Assembly: GCA_028284045.1 (NCBI GenBank)
Contig: JANQSN010000058.1
Location: 1-64,000, forward strand
Reading direction: 5' to 3'
Length of the DNA: 64,000 nucleotides
Source of the DNA: Alphaproteobacteria bacterium
GTDB taxonomy: Bacteria > Pseudomonadota > Alphaproteobacteria > DSM-16000 > Inquilinaceae
In this document: positions 33,102-42,675 of the stretch, in pieces
Layout: each line of letters begins with the position of its first letter
Numbering within the stretch: position 1 is the stretch's first letter
Translations under genes and position numbers: made by a program
The notes under the pieces: model-generated
Database searches by the model: none
Told to the model about the DNA's origin: nothing
Seen by the model: the letters and a program-made list of their open reading frames with translations, nothing else

Positions 33102-34040
33102 TCAGTGCGGAGCGCCTGTCAGGCGGTCCCGCGTCTCGGGCGATCCGCCGGCAGCGCCGGTTGTCGGCACCGGTTCGGCGTCAGCCGGTGTCGTCGTCGG
33201 CTCATCGCGCGCCAGCAGCCTGTCCCGCAGGATGGCAAGGGCGCGGGCCATGCGGCCGATCTCATCGCTGCGTGCAGTGCCCGGCACGGTGGCCCGGTCG
33301 TCGCCCTGGGCGAGCCGGGAGACCGCTCCGGTCATCCCGGCCATCGGCACGGTGATGCTGCGCGAGATGACGATGGCGACGACGAAGCCGAGCGCGATGC
33401 TGCCGGCCAGCCAACCCCACATGGTGGTCACGGCGCGTGTGCGGATTGCCTCCGACGTGCCCATGAATTCGGCGGCCTTGCCGCGGGCGAAGGCGTGCAG
33501 TGCGCCCACGGCGTCGTCGATCCGCGCCACCTGTTCGGCACCGATTCCGCGGGTGATGGCGGCGGCCTCCTGATGCGCGCCTTCCGTGGTCAACGTGATC
33601 ACCTGATCGCGGATCGGTCGCCAGTCGGCGATCGCCTGCTCCGCCGCCTGGACCATCGCGCGGTCGCCGAGGAACCGGTCATTGATGATCTCGAAATGGT
33701 TGAAAATGGCCTGCTCGTAGCCGGCGACGATGCCGGCGGCCGCCTCCAGACGGACCAGATCGTTGGAGACGGCGAGGTCCTTCATCGTCCGGTGGATCGC
33801 CAGGATATCGGCGCGCACTTGCAGCACGGCGTTGCTGACGGCGAAGGGGTGGCGATAGAGGTTGACCGTCTGATCGGCCAGACGGGCCATCTGGATCTGC
33901 GCGACGATGCCGAGCCCGGCCATCAGCAGCATCAATACGACGAACCCGGCGGCCAGACGACGCCCGATCGGCCAGCGCCCGAGCGGACCGGCGCCGCGAT
34001 TGCCCGATTTCGGCGCCGCGCCGGATGCGTCTTCAGCCAT
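33102..34040 (-). CDS. Chemoreceptor-like protein lacking the signalling domain
   Basis: A 312-residue membrane protein with one N-terminal helix (about residues 28-50), a four-helix-bundle sensor region (about 55-200), a second membrane helix (about 208-228) and a HAMP domain (to about 282). It then ends in a Pro/Thr/Ala tail instead of the coiled-coil MCP signalling domain. Residues 25-285 are clearly duplicated from the neighbouring full-length receptor (shared [24 protein letters not shown]). It could be a decoy or dimer partner of that receptor or a decaying duplicate; the frame itself is open and clean. Confidence 0.8.
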   Translation of the reverse strand: MAEDASGAAPKSGNRGAGPLGRWPIGRRLAAGFVVLMLLMAGLGIVAQIQMARLADQTVNLYRHPFAVSNAVLQVRADILAIHRTMKDLAVSNDLVRLEAAAGIVAGYEQAIFNHFEIINDRFLGDRAMVQAAEQAIADWRPIRDQVITLTTEGAHQEAAAITRGIGAEQVARIDDAVGALHAFARGKAAEFMGTSEAIRTRAVTTMWGWLAGSIALGFVVAIVISRSITVPMAGMTGAVSRLAQGDDRATVPGTARSDEIGRMARALAILRDRLLARDEPTTTPADAEPVPTTGAAGGSPETRDRLTGAPH

Positions 34041-34177
34041 GAGTGGGCTGTGCCATGCCGAGCCTGCAATAAAGGCGATTGCCTCGGCTCAGATACTAAC
34101 CTGGGACCGGAAATTCAAGAGTCCGATGAATTCGATGGCACGTCGCCGGCGGCGCCGCCGGCCCTTGCGGTCGTCGC

Positions 34178-34213
34178 GGTGTCGGGCCGGATCGAAGGCG
34201 CCGGCCCGACACC
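34178..34213 (-). terminator. Hairpin downstream of the full-length chemoreceptor
   Basis: Perfect 13-base arms GGTGTCGGGCCGG (34178-34190) and CCGGCCCGACACC (34201-34213) surround a 10-base loop, 24 bases after the receptor stop. No T-run follows, but the stem strength and position fit a transcription end between the two receptor genes. Confidence 0.6.
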
Positions 34214-34237
34214 GAGAGCGCGGACCACGCCCGCGCT

Positions 34238-35944
34238 CTAGGCTGTCTTGACGTCGGCCAGGAAGCGCTCCACCCGGGCGGTCAGTGCGTCGGCCTGGGT
34301 GGCCAGCGACTGGCTGGAGTCGAGCACCTGGGTCGAAGCGGAGCCGGTCTCGCCGGCCGCCCGGGTCACGCCGTCGATGCCCCGGGACACGTCGGTCGTG
34401 CCGGTCGCCGCCTGCGACGCGTTGTGGCTGATCTCGCGGGTTGCCGCGTTCTGCTCCTCCACCGCGGAGGCGACGGTGGCGGCGATCTCCGTCATCTCGG
34501 CCAGGCGCGCGCTGACCTGGTCGATCGCCTCCACCGTGCCGTCGGTGCGGTCCTGGATTTCCTTGATCTTCGCCGCGATATCCTCGGTCGCCTTGGCCGT
34601 CTGGGTGGCCAGGCCCTTGACCTCCGAGGCGACGACGGCGAAGCCCTTGCCGGCGTCGCCGGCGCGGGCCGCTTCGATGGTGGCGTTCAGGGCCAGCAGG
34701 TTGGTCTGCTCGGCGATCGAGGTGATCAGCGTGACGATTTCGCCGATCTGCTGCACACCGGTCGCCAGGTCGCGCACGCGCTGGTCGGCGGCGCCCATGC
34801 TCTCGCTCGCCGAGCCGGCGATGTCCGACTGATGGGACACCTGGCGGCTGATCTCCTGGATCGACTGACCCAGCTCTTCGGCGGCCGCGGCGACGGTCTG
34901 CACATTGGCGCTGGCTTGCTGGGCGGCAGTCGCCACCGCGCCGGCCTCGCCATTGGCGTGGTCGGCGGAGCGGTTGAGCGCGTTGGCGGTCGTCTGCATC
35001 TGGTCGACGGCTCCGGTGACGACGCCCAGCATCGCCTGCATGTCGGCCTCGAAGGTGGTCGACGCCTGGTCCAGCGCGCCGGCCCGGCGGTCGCGGGTCT
35101 GCTGCTCCGCCGCGGCGGCGGCCTGCAGCTCCTCGTTCTTGACCAGGCTGTCCTTGAAGACACCGACGGCCTTGGCCATGCGGCCGATCTCGTCGCCGCG
35201 GTCCAGCCCCGGGACATCGGCCGTCTTGTCGCCTTCCGCCAGGCGGGCGACGGCACCGGTCATGCTGCCGATCGGGCGCGTGATACTGCGCGCGATCACG
35301 AAGGCGACCAGCAAGCCGATCAGGATCCCGCCACCGCACAACGCCCACATGGTGACGACCGTGCGCGCGCGGATGGTCTCGGAGTTCACCATGAACTGGT
35401 CGGCCTTGTTCTGGGCGAAGTCGTAGAGCGCGGTGACCGTCTCGTCGATCAGCGCGACTTGATCGGCGCCGACGCCGCGGGTGATCGACGCCGCCTCGTC
35501 GCGGGCGCCTGCCTCCATCAGCGTGATCACCTGGTCGCGGATCGGCCGCCAGTCGACGATCGCGGTCTCGGCAGCCTCGACCATGCGCCGATCGCCGAGG
35601 AAGCGCTCATGGATGATGTCGAACTGCGCCAGGATCGCCTGCTCATGGGTATCGACCAGGGCGGCGGCGGCATCGATGCCGGCGGCATCCCGGGACAGCG
35701 CGACGTCCTTCATGCTGCGGTGGATCGCCAAGACGTCCGCGCGGACATGCAGCACCGCGTTGCTGACGGCGAAGGGATGGCGATAGAGCTTGGTCGTCAG
35801 ATCCGCCAGCGTCGCCATCTGGATCTGCGCCATCACCCCCAGCCCGGCGACCAGTAGCACCAGGACGCCGAACCCGCCGGCGAGACGCTGACCGATCGTG
35901 AGGCGGCCGAAAAAGCCGGTGCTGCCGGGCGTAGAGCGAGGCAT
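34238..35944 (-). CDS. Methyl-accepting chemotaxis protein
   Basis: A 568-residue transmembrane chemoreceptor: membrane helix at about residues 20-42, four-helix-bundle periplasmic sensor, second helix near 195-215, HAMP domain to about 270, and a cytoplasmic signalling domain with the conserved hairpin tip [23 protein letters not shown]. It senses a small periplasmic ligand and signals to CheA. The ligand is not known. It has a near-copy missing the signalling domain immediately downstream on the same strand, so the pair arose by duplication. Confidence 0.92.
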   Translation of the reverse strand: MPRSTPGSTGFFGRLTIGQRLAGGFGVLVLLVAGLGVMAQIQMATLADLTTKLYRHPFAVSNAVLHVRADVLAIHRSMKDVALSRDAAGIDAAAALVDTHEQAILAQFDIIHERFLGDRRMVEAAETAIVDWRPIRDQVITLMEAGARDEAASITRGVGADQVALIDETVTALYDFAQNKADQFMVNSETIRARTVVTMWALCGGGILIGLLVAFVIARSITRPIGSMTGAVARLAEGDKTADVPGLDRGDEIGRMAKAVGVFKDSLVKNEELQAAAAAEQQTRDRRAGALDQASTTFEADMQAMLGVVTGAVDQMQTTANALNRSADHANGEAGAVATAAQQASANVQTVAAAAEELGQSIQEISRQVSHQSDIAGSASESMGAADQRVRDLATGVQQIGEIVTLITSIAEQTNLLALNATIEAARAGDAGKGFAVVASEVKGLATQTAKATEDIAAKIKEIQDRTDGTVEAIDQVSARLAEMTEIAATVASAVEEQNAATREISHNASQAATGTTDVSRGIDGVTRAAGETGSASTQVLDSSQSLATQADALTARVERFLADVKTA

Positions 35945-36318
35945 CTGAGTCTCCCAGTCATAGAGATCGCGCGTCGGGACGTGAACGTCGGCACGCGAAA
36001 CGCCGTAGCGCGGATTTGCGCAGCGCTAGATCGGTAGTCGGTTTCTTGTCGGAAAAGGTGGTTCAGAGACTCTCAATATCAGGTTAACGAACGAACACAG
36101 GAGAGACAGGGGCTGATTGGTAAGACTCAGTCCCCATGAGACTTTAAGTCGAGATTGGTGAGGCCACGCGGAGACAAAGGAGAGAATTCTCACGCGTTAA
36201 CCCGGATCAGCGTGGAAGATATGCCGCAGCGAGATTTCGTCTCGGATCGAGAATGTTGAGCAGGCGGAGCGATGATTGCGCTTTTTCAGGTCATCGCGGC
36301 CTTGGCGGCGATCGGCGC
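35945..36318. other. Spacer between chemoreceptor and aldolase genes
   Basis: About 370 bases, AT-richer than the surroundings between 36040 and 36200. It must contain the chemoreceptor promoter, read leftwards. No operator, RNA structure or coding remnant was recognised. Confidence 0.45.
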
Positions 36319-37089
36319 CTATCCGACGAAAGCGGCGGCGAGCGCGTTGGCGCCGGCCAGCACGAAGCCCTGGTCGGAACCGAGCAGGAAGAAGCTGGCT
36401 CCCTTGGCTTGCCAGGCGACCGCCTCGTCGACCGTCGGCGTGAACATGCCGACGGTGCGGCCGGCGGCGCGCGCGCGGGCGACGATCCGCTCCACCGCCG
36501 CGACGACCGCCGGGGCGTCCGAGCTGGTCTCGCCCAGCGCCACCGTCAGGTCGATGCGGCCGATGAACAGCGCGTCGATGCCGTCCACGGCGAGGATCTC
36601 GTCGAGCGCGTCCAGCGCCTCCAGATCCTCGATCTGGGCGACCACCACCGTTTCCGCCGCGCTGCGGGCGAGATGCGCGCCGATCGGCCGGCCGGCGAAG
36701 CCGGCGGCGCGGGTCGAGCCGGCATAGCCGCGCCCGCCGGGGCCGAAATGCGCCGCCTTGACCACCGCGGCGGCCTCCGCGGCGCTGGTGACATGCGGCA
36801 CGACGACGCCGACCGCCCCGGCGTCCAGCGCCGTGAGGATGTGTTCCGGCCGGGCGGCGGGGATGCGCACCAGCGCCGGCATGTCCTTCAGCCGCAGCAC
36901 GGCCAGGACCGCATCCAGCGACCCGCGGTCGAAGGCAGCATGCTCGGCATCGACGCAGACCACGTCGAGGCCGCTCTGTCCCAGAACCTCGGCCATCACC
37001 GGCGCCGGCGTCTTGAAGAAGGTGCCGACCAGGCGCTCGCCGCCGGTCAGACGCGACTTGAATCGGGAGACGGCGTTGGTCTCGCTCAT
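36319..37089 (-). CDS. HpcH/HpaI family aldolase
   Basis: A 256-residue class II pyruvate-type aldolase with the family core VVCVDAEHAAFDRGSLDAVL, metal-site residues around VVVAQIEDLEALDALDEILA, and DALFIGRIDLTVALG. These enzymes split 4-hydroxy-2-oxo acids into pyruvate or a related oxoacid and an aldehyde. It starts at the ATG at 37089, 40 bases after the lacI stop, and is the last gene of a LacI-headed unit. The substrate in this pathway is unknown. Confidence 0.87.
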   Translation of the reverse strand: MSETNAVSRFKSRLTGGERLVGTFFKTPAPVMAEVLGQSGLDVVCVDAEHAAFDRGSLDAVLAVLRLKDMPALVRIPAARPEHILTALDAGAVGVVVPHVTSAAEAAAVVKAAHFGPGGRGYAGSTRAAGFAGRPIGAHLARSAAETVVVAQIEDLEALDALDEILAVDGIDALFIGRIDLTVALGETSSDAPAVVAAVERIVARARAAGRTVGMFTPTVDEAVAWQAKGASFFLLGSDQGFVLAGANALAAAFVG

Positions 37090-37129
37090 GGCACAGAAAC
37101 CCTTCGGGGGCTGCGGAAAGGAGCTCTGC

Positions 37130-38191
37130 CTAGCCGGCGGGGGCGAGGCGGGCGGATCGGCGGACGATCAGGCGTCCCGGGATGTCGTGGCGGATCGGCG
37201 GCCGGTCGGGGTCGCGCATCAAGAGGTCGAGGGAGTCCAGCGTCGCCTCGACCATCTGATTGCGGCGCTGGCGCACCGTCGTCAGGTCGAAGCACGGCCA
37301 GGCCGCCATGGGCACGTCGTCGAAGCCGACCAGGCTGACATCGTCCGGCACCCGCAGGCCGAGGTCGTAGCGCAACCCGTCCAGCGCCCCGAAGGCGGAG
37401 ATGTCGTTGGCGCAGAACACCGCCTCCGGCGGGTCGCCGCCCAGCATCAGCCGCTTGATCGCCTCGCGCCCGCCTTCGTAGCTGTACTCGCCGTACTCCA
37501 GCAGCGGCGGCGGCAGGCCGAGTTCGCCCAGGCGCTCCGTGAAGCCGGCCAGCCGGTCGCGGTTGGTCGAGGCGTTCTCCAGGCCGTTGATGTAGGCGAG
37601 GCGGCGATGCCCGCCATGGTTCAACAGGTCGGCGACGGCGCGGCCGCCGCGGCGGTTGTCCGTCTGCACCCGCGACAGCGCGTCGTCCTCGACCGTCCGG
37701 TTGAACAGGATGATCGGCACGCCGACGGCATGCGCCTCGCCAACGGCGGCCGACGTGATGCCGCTGGAGGTGACGATGACCGCGTCGACATTGTAGCGCA
37801 GCAGGCTGCGCACGCTGTCCTCCACGCTCTCGATATCCGGTGCGGTCTGGCACATCACGCGCAGGTCGCGGCGCTGCAGGCGGCTGGTGAAGCCGGTAAG
37901 CACCTCCTGGTAGAACGGGTTCTCCGGATGGCCCATCACCAGGCCGACCGTGTCGGTGCGCCGCGAGATCAGGCTGCGGGCCAGCGGGTTGGGGCTGTAG
38001 CTGAGCTCCCGCGCCGCGGCCATCACGCGTTCCAGCGTCACCGGGGCGATGCTGGCGCCGGGCGTGAAGGCGCGGCTGACGGTGGAGCGCGAGACGCCGG
38101 CGAGCCGGGCCACGGCATCGCTGTTGGGGACGGCGGCGCCGGCCTTGCGGCCGGGCCGGGTGCGTGAAGCGTCGTCGAGTGGAGCGGTCAT
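37130..38191 (-). CDS. LacI family transcriptional regulator
   Basis: A 353-residue regulator with an N-terminal HTH near residues 24-45 (AVARLAGVSRSTVSRAF), the hinge helix YSPNPLARSL and a periplasmic-binding-protein-like ligand domain (VGLVMGHPENPFYQEVL, DAVIVTSSGI, PDDVSLVGFDD). A short extra N-terminal stretch of about 20 residues precedes the HTH. The palindromes TTGCAC...GTGCAA near 32.9, 38.3 and 39.3 kb are its likely operators. It is flanked by the aldolase downstream and the SDR upstream. The inducer is probably a metabolite of the pathway. Confidence 0.9.
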   Translation of the reverse strand: MTAPLDDASRTRPGRKAGAAVPNSDAVARLAGVSRSTVSRAFTPGASIAPVTLERVMAAARELSYSPNPLARSLISRRTDTVGLVMGHPENPFYQEVLTGFTSRLQRRDLRVMCQTAPDIESVEDSVRSLLRYNVDAVIVTSSGITSAAVGEAHAVGVPIILFNRTVEDDALSRVQTDNRRGGRAVADLLNHGGHRRLAYINGLENASTNRDRLAGFTERLGELGLPPPLLEYGEYSYEGGREAIKRLMLGGDPPEAVFCANDISAFGALDGLRYDLGLRVPDDVSLVGFDDVPMAAWPCFDLTTVRQRRNQMVEATLDSLDLLMRDPDRPPIRHDIPGRLIVRRSARLAPAG

Positions 38192-38254
38192 CGGCGGTGG
38201 TCACGGGACGCGGGGGCCGGGGCGGTCCGGTGGCAGGATCGACCCGTCCAGGCT

Positions 38255-38285
38255 GTGCATTGCACGGACTTGCACATCCTTGCAA
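38255..38285. promoter_or_regulatory. Weak LacI-type operators upstream of lacI
   Basis: Two overlapping imperfect sites, GTGCATTGCAC (38255-38265) and TTGCACATCCTTGCAA (38270-38285), share the TTGCA half-site with the strong palindromes elsewhere. Lying 64-94 bases upstream of the lacI start they fit autoregulation. Confidence 0.5.
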
Positions 38286-38320
38286 ACCCGATCCGGCGGC
38301 GCCAGCGGTCGCGCAACCGC

Positions 38321-39112
38321 CTACAGCGCGGTCCACCCGCCGTCGACCATCAGCGGCGTTCCGGTCATCAGCGCGCTGGCGTCGCTGGCGAGGAAGACGA
38401 CGGCGCCCATCAGGTCCTCCGGCTGGCCGACGCGGCCGAACAGGATGGAGCGTTCGACCTGCTCGCGGAACGCCGGATCGGCGAGGAAGGGGCGGGTCAG
38501 CGGCGTTTCGATGAAGGTCGGGCACAGCGTGTTCACCCGGATGCCGTGGGGCGCCCATTCCGCCGCCATCGCCTTGGTGAAGCCCTCCACCGCGTGCTTG
38601 CTGGCGCAGTAGACGGACCGGCGCGGGCCGCCGACATGGCCCATCTGCGACGACATGTTGATGATGCTGCCGGCGATGCCGTCGCGCTGCATGGCGCGCG
38701 CGGCGGCCTGGGCGACGAAGAAGGCGGCGCGCAGGTTGAGGCCCATGATCCGGTCGAAATCGGCGACCTCGACGTCCAGCGCCGGGGTCGGCTGGTTCGT
38801 GCCGGCGTTGTTCACCAGGACATGCAGGCCCGCCAGGCTCCCGATCGTGTCGCGGGCGGCCGCCACATCGGCGACGTCGAGCACCAGCGCCTCCGCGGCG
38901 CCGCCGGCCTCGACGATCTCCGCCACCAGGCTCTCCAGCTCCGCAGCCGTGCGCGAACACGCGATGACATGGGCGCCGGCTTCCGCCAGGCCATGCGCGA
39001 TGGCGCGGCCGAGCCCGCGTCCGGCCCCGGTGACCAGGGCGCGTCGCCCGTCGAGGCGGAAGGACGGGGTGCGGGGACGCGTCGGTGCGGCCTGCCCGGT
39101 GGGATCGGTCAT
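38321..39112 (-). CDS. SDR family oxidoreductase
   Basis: A 263-residue classical short-chain dehydrogenase with [12 protein letters not shown], the NNAG motif (LVNNAGTNQ), catalytic Ser and YxxxK (NMSSQMGH...YCASK), and the C-terminal [10 protein letters not shown]. It should oxidise an alcohol with NAD(P). The ATG at 39112 is 137 bases from the strong LacI-type operator. In dihydroxypropanesulfonate pathways two SDRs (HpsO, HpsP) act with HpsN; this one could play such a role, but its sequence alone does not show substrate. Confidence 0.82.
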   Translation of the reverse strand: MTDPTGQAAPTRPRTPSFRLDGRRALVTGAGRGLGRAIAHGLAEAGAHVIACSRTAAELESLVAEIVEAGGAAEALVLDVADVAAARDTIGSLAGLHVLVNNAGTNQPTPALDVEVADFDRIMGLNLRAAFFVAQAAARAMQRDGIAGSIINMSSQMGHVGGPRRSVYCASKHAVEGFTKAMAAEWAPHGIRVNTLCPTFIETPLTRPFLADPAFREQVERSILFGRVGQPEDLMGAVVFLASDASALMTGTPLMVDGGWTAL

Positions 39113-39353
39113 CGGTGGTGTCCTCCGGCACGGATTTCTTGGGCGCCTCGTGAGGGCGACGCCCAGCTTCCGACGCATGGACAGGCCTGGTCAATCGTGC
39201 AAATGCCCGCGGCGCTGTCGACAACAGGGGCTTGTGCAAGCCGTTTCAGATCTTGCACGCGTGTGCAAGATCGGCCAAAGTGAGGATCAGGCCGCCGCGA
39301 CAGGCAAGGACGGCGGCCGACAATCCGAAGGGTGCCTGAGGGGAGCGAACGCC
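39113..39353. promoter_or_regulatory. Divergent promoter region, SDR and HisD-family genes, with LacI operator
   Basis: The strong operator spans 39249-39272: ten-base arms GATCTTGCAC and GTGCAAGATC around GCGT. A half-site CTTGTGCAAG lies at 39231-39240. It separates the SDR gene (- strand) from the HisD-family gene (+ strand) and probably represses both. Confidence 0.78.
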
Positions 39354-40655
39354 ATGGCCCGCTGGCTGAAGACCGCCCGTTCCGCTGCGGAACGGACCGC
39401 CGAGCACGCCAAGGTGCGCGACATCGTCGAAGCCGCGCTGGCCGACATCGCCGATCGCGGCGATGCCGCAGTGCGCGAGATGTCGATCAAGTTCGACGGC
39501 TGGGACCGCGACGACTACCGGCTGAGCCCGGCGGAAATCGACGCCTGCCTCGACCGGCTCAGCCCCCAGGACATCGAAGATATCCGCTTCGCCCAGGCCC
39601 AGGTGCGCGGCTTCGCCGAACACCAGCGCGGTGCCCTGCAGGACATCGAGGTGGAGACGCGGCCCGGCATCGTGCTGGGCCACAAGAACATCCCGGTCAA
39701 CGCCGTCGGCTGCTACGTGCCGGGCGGCAAGTACCCGCTGCTCGCCTCGGCGCACATGTCGGTGGTCACCGCCAAGGTCGCCGGCGTGCCGCGCATCGCC
39801 ACCTGCGCCCCGCCGTTCGAGGGCCGGCCCGCCCCGGCGATCGTCGCCGCCCAGGCGCTGGCCGGGGCCGACGAGATCTATGTGCTGGGTGGCATCCAGG
39901 CAGTCGGCGCGATGGCGCTGGGCACCCCGTCGATCGCGCCGGTCGACATGCTGGTCGGTCCCGGCAACGCCTTCGTGGCGGAGGCCAAGCGCCAGCTCTT
40001 CGGCCGCGTCGGCATCGACCTGTTCGCCGGCCCCACCGAGACGCTGGTGATCGCCGACGAGACGGTGGACGGCGAGATCTGCGCCACCGACCTGCTGGGC
40101 CAGGCGGAGCACGGACCCGACAGCCCCGCCGTGCTGTTGACCGACAGCGAGGCGCTGGCGCGCGATACCCTGGATTGGGTCGAGCGCATCCTGGTCTGGC
40201 TACCGACCGGCGAGGTGGCACGCCGGGCCTGGCAGGACTATGGCGAGGTGATCGTCGCGGAGGACAAGGCCGAGATGGTCAAGATCGCCGACGACATCGC
40301 CTCGGAACACGTCCAGGTGATGACCCGCGACGACGACCACTTCCTCGCCAGTATGCGCAACTACGGCGCCTTGTTCCTCGGTCCCCGCACCAATGTCGCC
40401 TATGGCGACAAGGTCATCGGCACCAACCATACGCTGCCGACGATGAAGGCCGCCCGCTATACCGGCGGGCTGTGGGTCGGCAAGTTCCTGAAGACCTGCA
40501 CCTATCAGAAGGTGCTGACGGACGCGGCGAGCGCGGAGATGGGCGAGGTCTGCTCGCGCCTGTGCGCGCTGGAGGGCTTCGCCGGCCACAAGGAACAGGC
40601 CGACATCCGGGTGCGGCGCTACGGCGCCAACGCGCCGCGGCGGGCCGGCGCCTAG
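39354..40655 (+). CDS. HisD-family dehydrogenase, HpsN-like
   Basis: A 433-residue protein of the histidinol dehydrogenase superfamily. It keeps the family features [18 protein letters not shown], Zn-ligand Gln/His in [11 protein letters not shown], catalytic Glu-His in [10 protein letters not shown], and GTNHTLPT. The sequence ([37 protein letters not shown]) agrees better with HpsN, the (R)-dihydroxypropanesulfonate 3-dehydrogenase, than with HisD, and no his genes are near. It follows the LacI operator and leads a TRAP transporter operon. It would make (R)-sulfolactate if HpsN-like in activity. Confidence 0.75.
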   Translation: MARWLKTARSAAERTAEHAKVRDIVEAALADIADRGDAAVREMSIKFDGWDRDDYRLSPAEIDACLDRLSPQDIEDIRFAQAQVRGFAEHQRGALQDIEVETRPGIVLGHKNIPVNAVGCYVPGGKYPLLASAHMSVVTAKVAGVPRIATCAPPFEGRPAPAIVAAQALAGADEIYVLGGIQAVGAMALGTPSIAPVDMLVGPGNAFVAEAKRQLFGRVGIDLFAGPTETLVIADETVDGEICATDLLGQAEHGPDSPAVLLTDSEALARDTLDWVERILVWLPTGEVARRAWQDYGEVIVAEDKAEMVKIADDIASEHVQVMTRDDDHFLASMRNYGALFLGPRTNVAYGDKVIGTNHTLPTMKAARYTGGLWVGKFLKTCTYQKVLTDAASAEMGEVCSRLCALEGFAGHKEQADIRVRRYGANAPRRAGA

Positions 40656-40698
40656 GCGCCAGCGCCCCGCCGGCCCATCGTCGCCGACGCCCGATCCG

Positions 40699-42675
40699 AT
40701 GCCCGATCCGATGCCGCGCCTCGACCGCTCCATCGCGTTTCTGGTCACCGTTCTGTCGGTGGCGATGGCGGCGTTCCACTTCCATGTCGTGCTGTTCGGC
40801 GCGCCGCAGGTGTTCACCTTCCGTGGCACGCATCTGTTGTTCGCGCTGGTCCTGGTCTTCCTGATCTTCCCGGCTTGGAAGTCCCAGGACGGCACGGTGC
40901 CGGTGACGGCGCGGCTGGTCGACATCGCGCTGGCGGCGCTGACCGTCGTCGCCATCGGTTATCTCTTGTCCAACCAGGACTACATCTTCACCCGCTTCCA
41001 GGGGATCGACCCGCTGCGGCCGGCCGACATGGCGCTCGGCATCTGCCTGATCGCGCTGGTGCTGGAGGCGACGCGGCGGACGACCGGCCTGGCGCTGCCG
41101 ATCACCGCGCTCTTGTTCCTCGCCTACGCGCTGTTCGTCGCCGGGCTCTCGCCGGGCTATCTGGTCGACGTCATGTATCTGACGACGGAGGGGATCTTCG
41201 GCATCCCGCTCGCCGTCTCCGCCACCTTCATGGTGCTGTTCATCGTCTTCGGCGCGTTCGTCCAGGTCTCCGGCACCGGCACGCTGTTCCGCGACTTCTC
41301 GCTGGGGGTGGCCGGCTGGTCGGCCGGCGGTCCGGCCAAGGTCGCGTGCCTGACCAGCGCGATGTTCGGCACCATCTCCGGCAGCTCCACCGCCAATGTC
41401 ATGACCACCGGGACCTTCACCATCCCGATGATGCGGCGGCTCGGCTACCGGCCGCCCTTCGCCGGCGCGGTGGAGGCGGTGGCGTCGACCGGCGGGCAGA
41501 TCATGCCACCGATCATGGGGGCGGCGGCCTTCGTGATGGCGGAGTTCATGGGCGTCTCCTACCTGCATGTCGTGCAGATCGCCATCGTTCCGGCCATTCT
41601 GTTCTTCGTCTGCCTGTTCTTCGCCATCCATTTCGAGGCCAAGCGCCTCGACCTGAGGGGGCTGCCGCGGGCGGAGCTGCCCTCGGTGCGCCGCGCGCTG
41701 ATCGACCGCGGCCACCAGATTATCCCGATCTTCGTCATCCTGGCCGTGCTGCTGTCCGGCTACAGCGCGCCCTATGCGGCGCTGTGCGGCTGCCTTGCGG
41801 TGTTTCCGGTGGCGCTGCTGCGGCGCACGACGCGGCGCGAGATCGGGGCGCGGGTGGTCCTGGACGGCGTCACGCTGGGCATCCGCAACTGCCTGCAGGT
41901 GGCGATGGCCTGCGCCTCGGCCGGCATCGTCATCGGCGTCATCGGCTTCAGCGGGCTGGGGCTGGAGTTCACCGGCCTGGTCCGCGGCCTCAGCCAGGAC
42001 ACGCTGGTGATCGCGCTGGTGATGACGGCCATCGCCGGCATCGTGCTGGGCATGGGGCTGCCGACGACGCCCGCCTATATCGTTCAGACCGCCCTGTTGG
42101 TGCCGGCGCTGATCAATCTCGGCGTCGTCATGGAGGCGGCGCATCTCTTCGTCTTCTACTTCGCCATCCTGTCGGTGATTACGCCGCCGGTGGCGATCAG
42201 CCTCTATGCCGCCAACAGCCTGTCCGGCGCCACGCTGTGGCCGTCCGGCCTGGCGGCGCTGAAGCTGGCGGCGACCGGCTACATCGTGCCGTTCATGTTC
42301 GTCTACGGCCCGGCGCTGTTGCTGCTGGGCGCACCCGGCGAGACGGCGGTGGCGCTGGTCAGCGCGCTGATCGGCGTGGTCGCGCTGGCAGCCGGGCTGC
42401 ACGGTTTTCTGCTCGTGCGGCTCTACGCCGTGGAGCGGCTGGCCCTGGTGGCGGCGGCGTTGGCACTGATCCAACCGGGCCTGTCCTCCGATCTGGCCGG
42501 CGGCGTGCTGATGGCCGCGGTCGTGCTGCGCCAAGTCGTGCGGCCGGGGCCGGCCGGCCATTCGAACCCCGACGGCGGTCTCGCCGCGGCGTCCGGCCCG
42601 CGCGCGGGGGCGTCGGCCCCGGCCGGGCCTTCCCTCGACAAACACCAAGCCGACAGGAAGAGGAAACACCCATGA
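40699..42675 (+). CDS. TRAP-TAXI transporter fused permease
   Basis: A 658-residue membrane protein with about 16-18 hydrophobic helices; the DctQ- and DctM-like parts are fused as in TAXI-type TRAP systems. Family stretches are GTISGSSTANVMTTGTF, GGQIMPPIMGAAAFVMAEF and GMGLPTTPAYI. The start lies in a 12-base tandem duplication (CGATCCGATGCC twice), so the ATG at 40699 and that at 40711 are equally possible. It begins 43 bases after the HisD-family gene. Its stop overlaps the ATG of the solute-binding gene. It imports an organic acid or sulfonate driven by ion gradients. Confidence 0.9.
   Translation: MPDPMPRLDRSIAFLVTVLSVAMAAFHFHVVLFGAPQVFTFRGTHLLFALVLVFLIFPAWKSQDGTVPVTARLVDIALAALTVVAIGYLLSNQDYIFTRFQGIDPLRPADMALGICLIALVLEATRRTTGLALPITALLFLAYALFVAGLSPGYLVDVMYLTTEGIFGIPLAVSATFMVLFIVFGAFVQVSGTGTLFRDFSLGVAGWSAGGPAKVACLTSAMFGTISGSSTANVMTTGTFTIPMMRRLGYRPPFAGAVEAVASTGGQIMPPIMGAAAFVMAEFMGVSYLHVVQIAIVPAILFFVCLFFAIHFEAKRLDLRGLPRAELPSVRRALIDRGHQIIPIFVILAVLLSGYSAPYAALCGCLAVFPVALLRRTTRREIGARVVLDGVTLGIRNCLQVAMACASAGIVIGVIGFSGLGLEFTGLVRGLSQDTLVIALVMTAIAGIVLGMGLPTTPAYIVQTALLVPALINLGVVMEAAHLFVFYFAILSVITPPVAISLYAANSLSGATLWPSGLAALKLAATGYIVPFMFVYGPALLLLGAPGETAVALVSALIGVVALAAGLHGFLLVRLYAVERLALVAAALALIQPGLSSDLAGGVLMAAVVLRQVVRPGPAGHSNPDGGLAAASGPRAGASAPAGPSLDKHQADRKRKHP

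Noticed and set aside
39354-40655. True histidinol dehydrogenase of histidine biosynthesis
   Set aside because: No his genes are adjacent, the gene is controlled by a LacI operator with a transporter, and the sequence agrees better with HpsN-type dehydrogenases.
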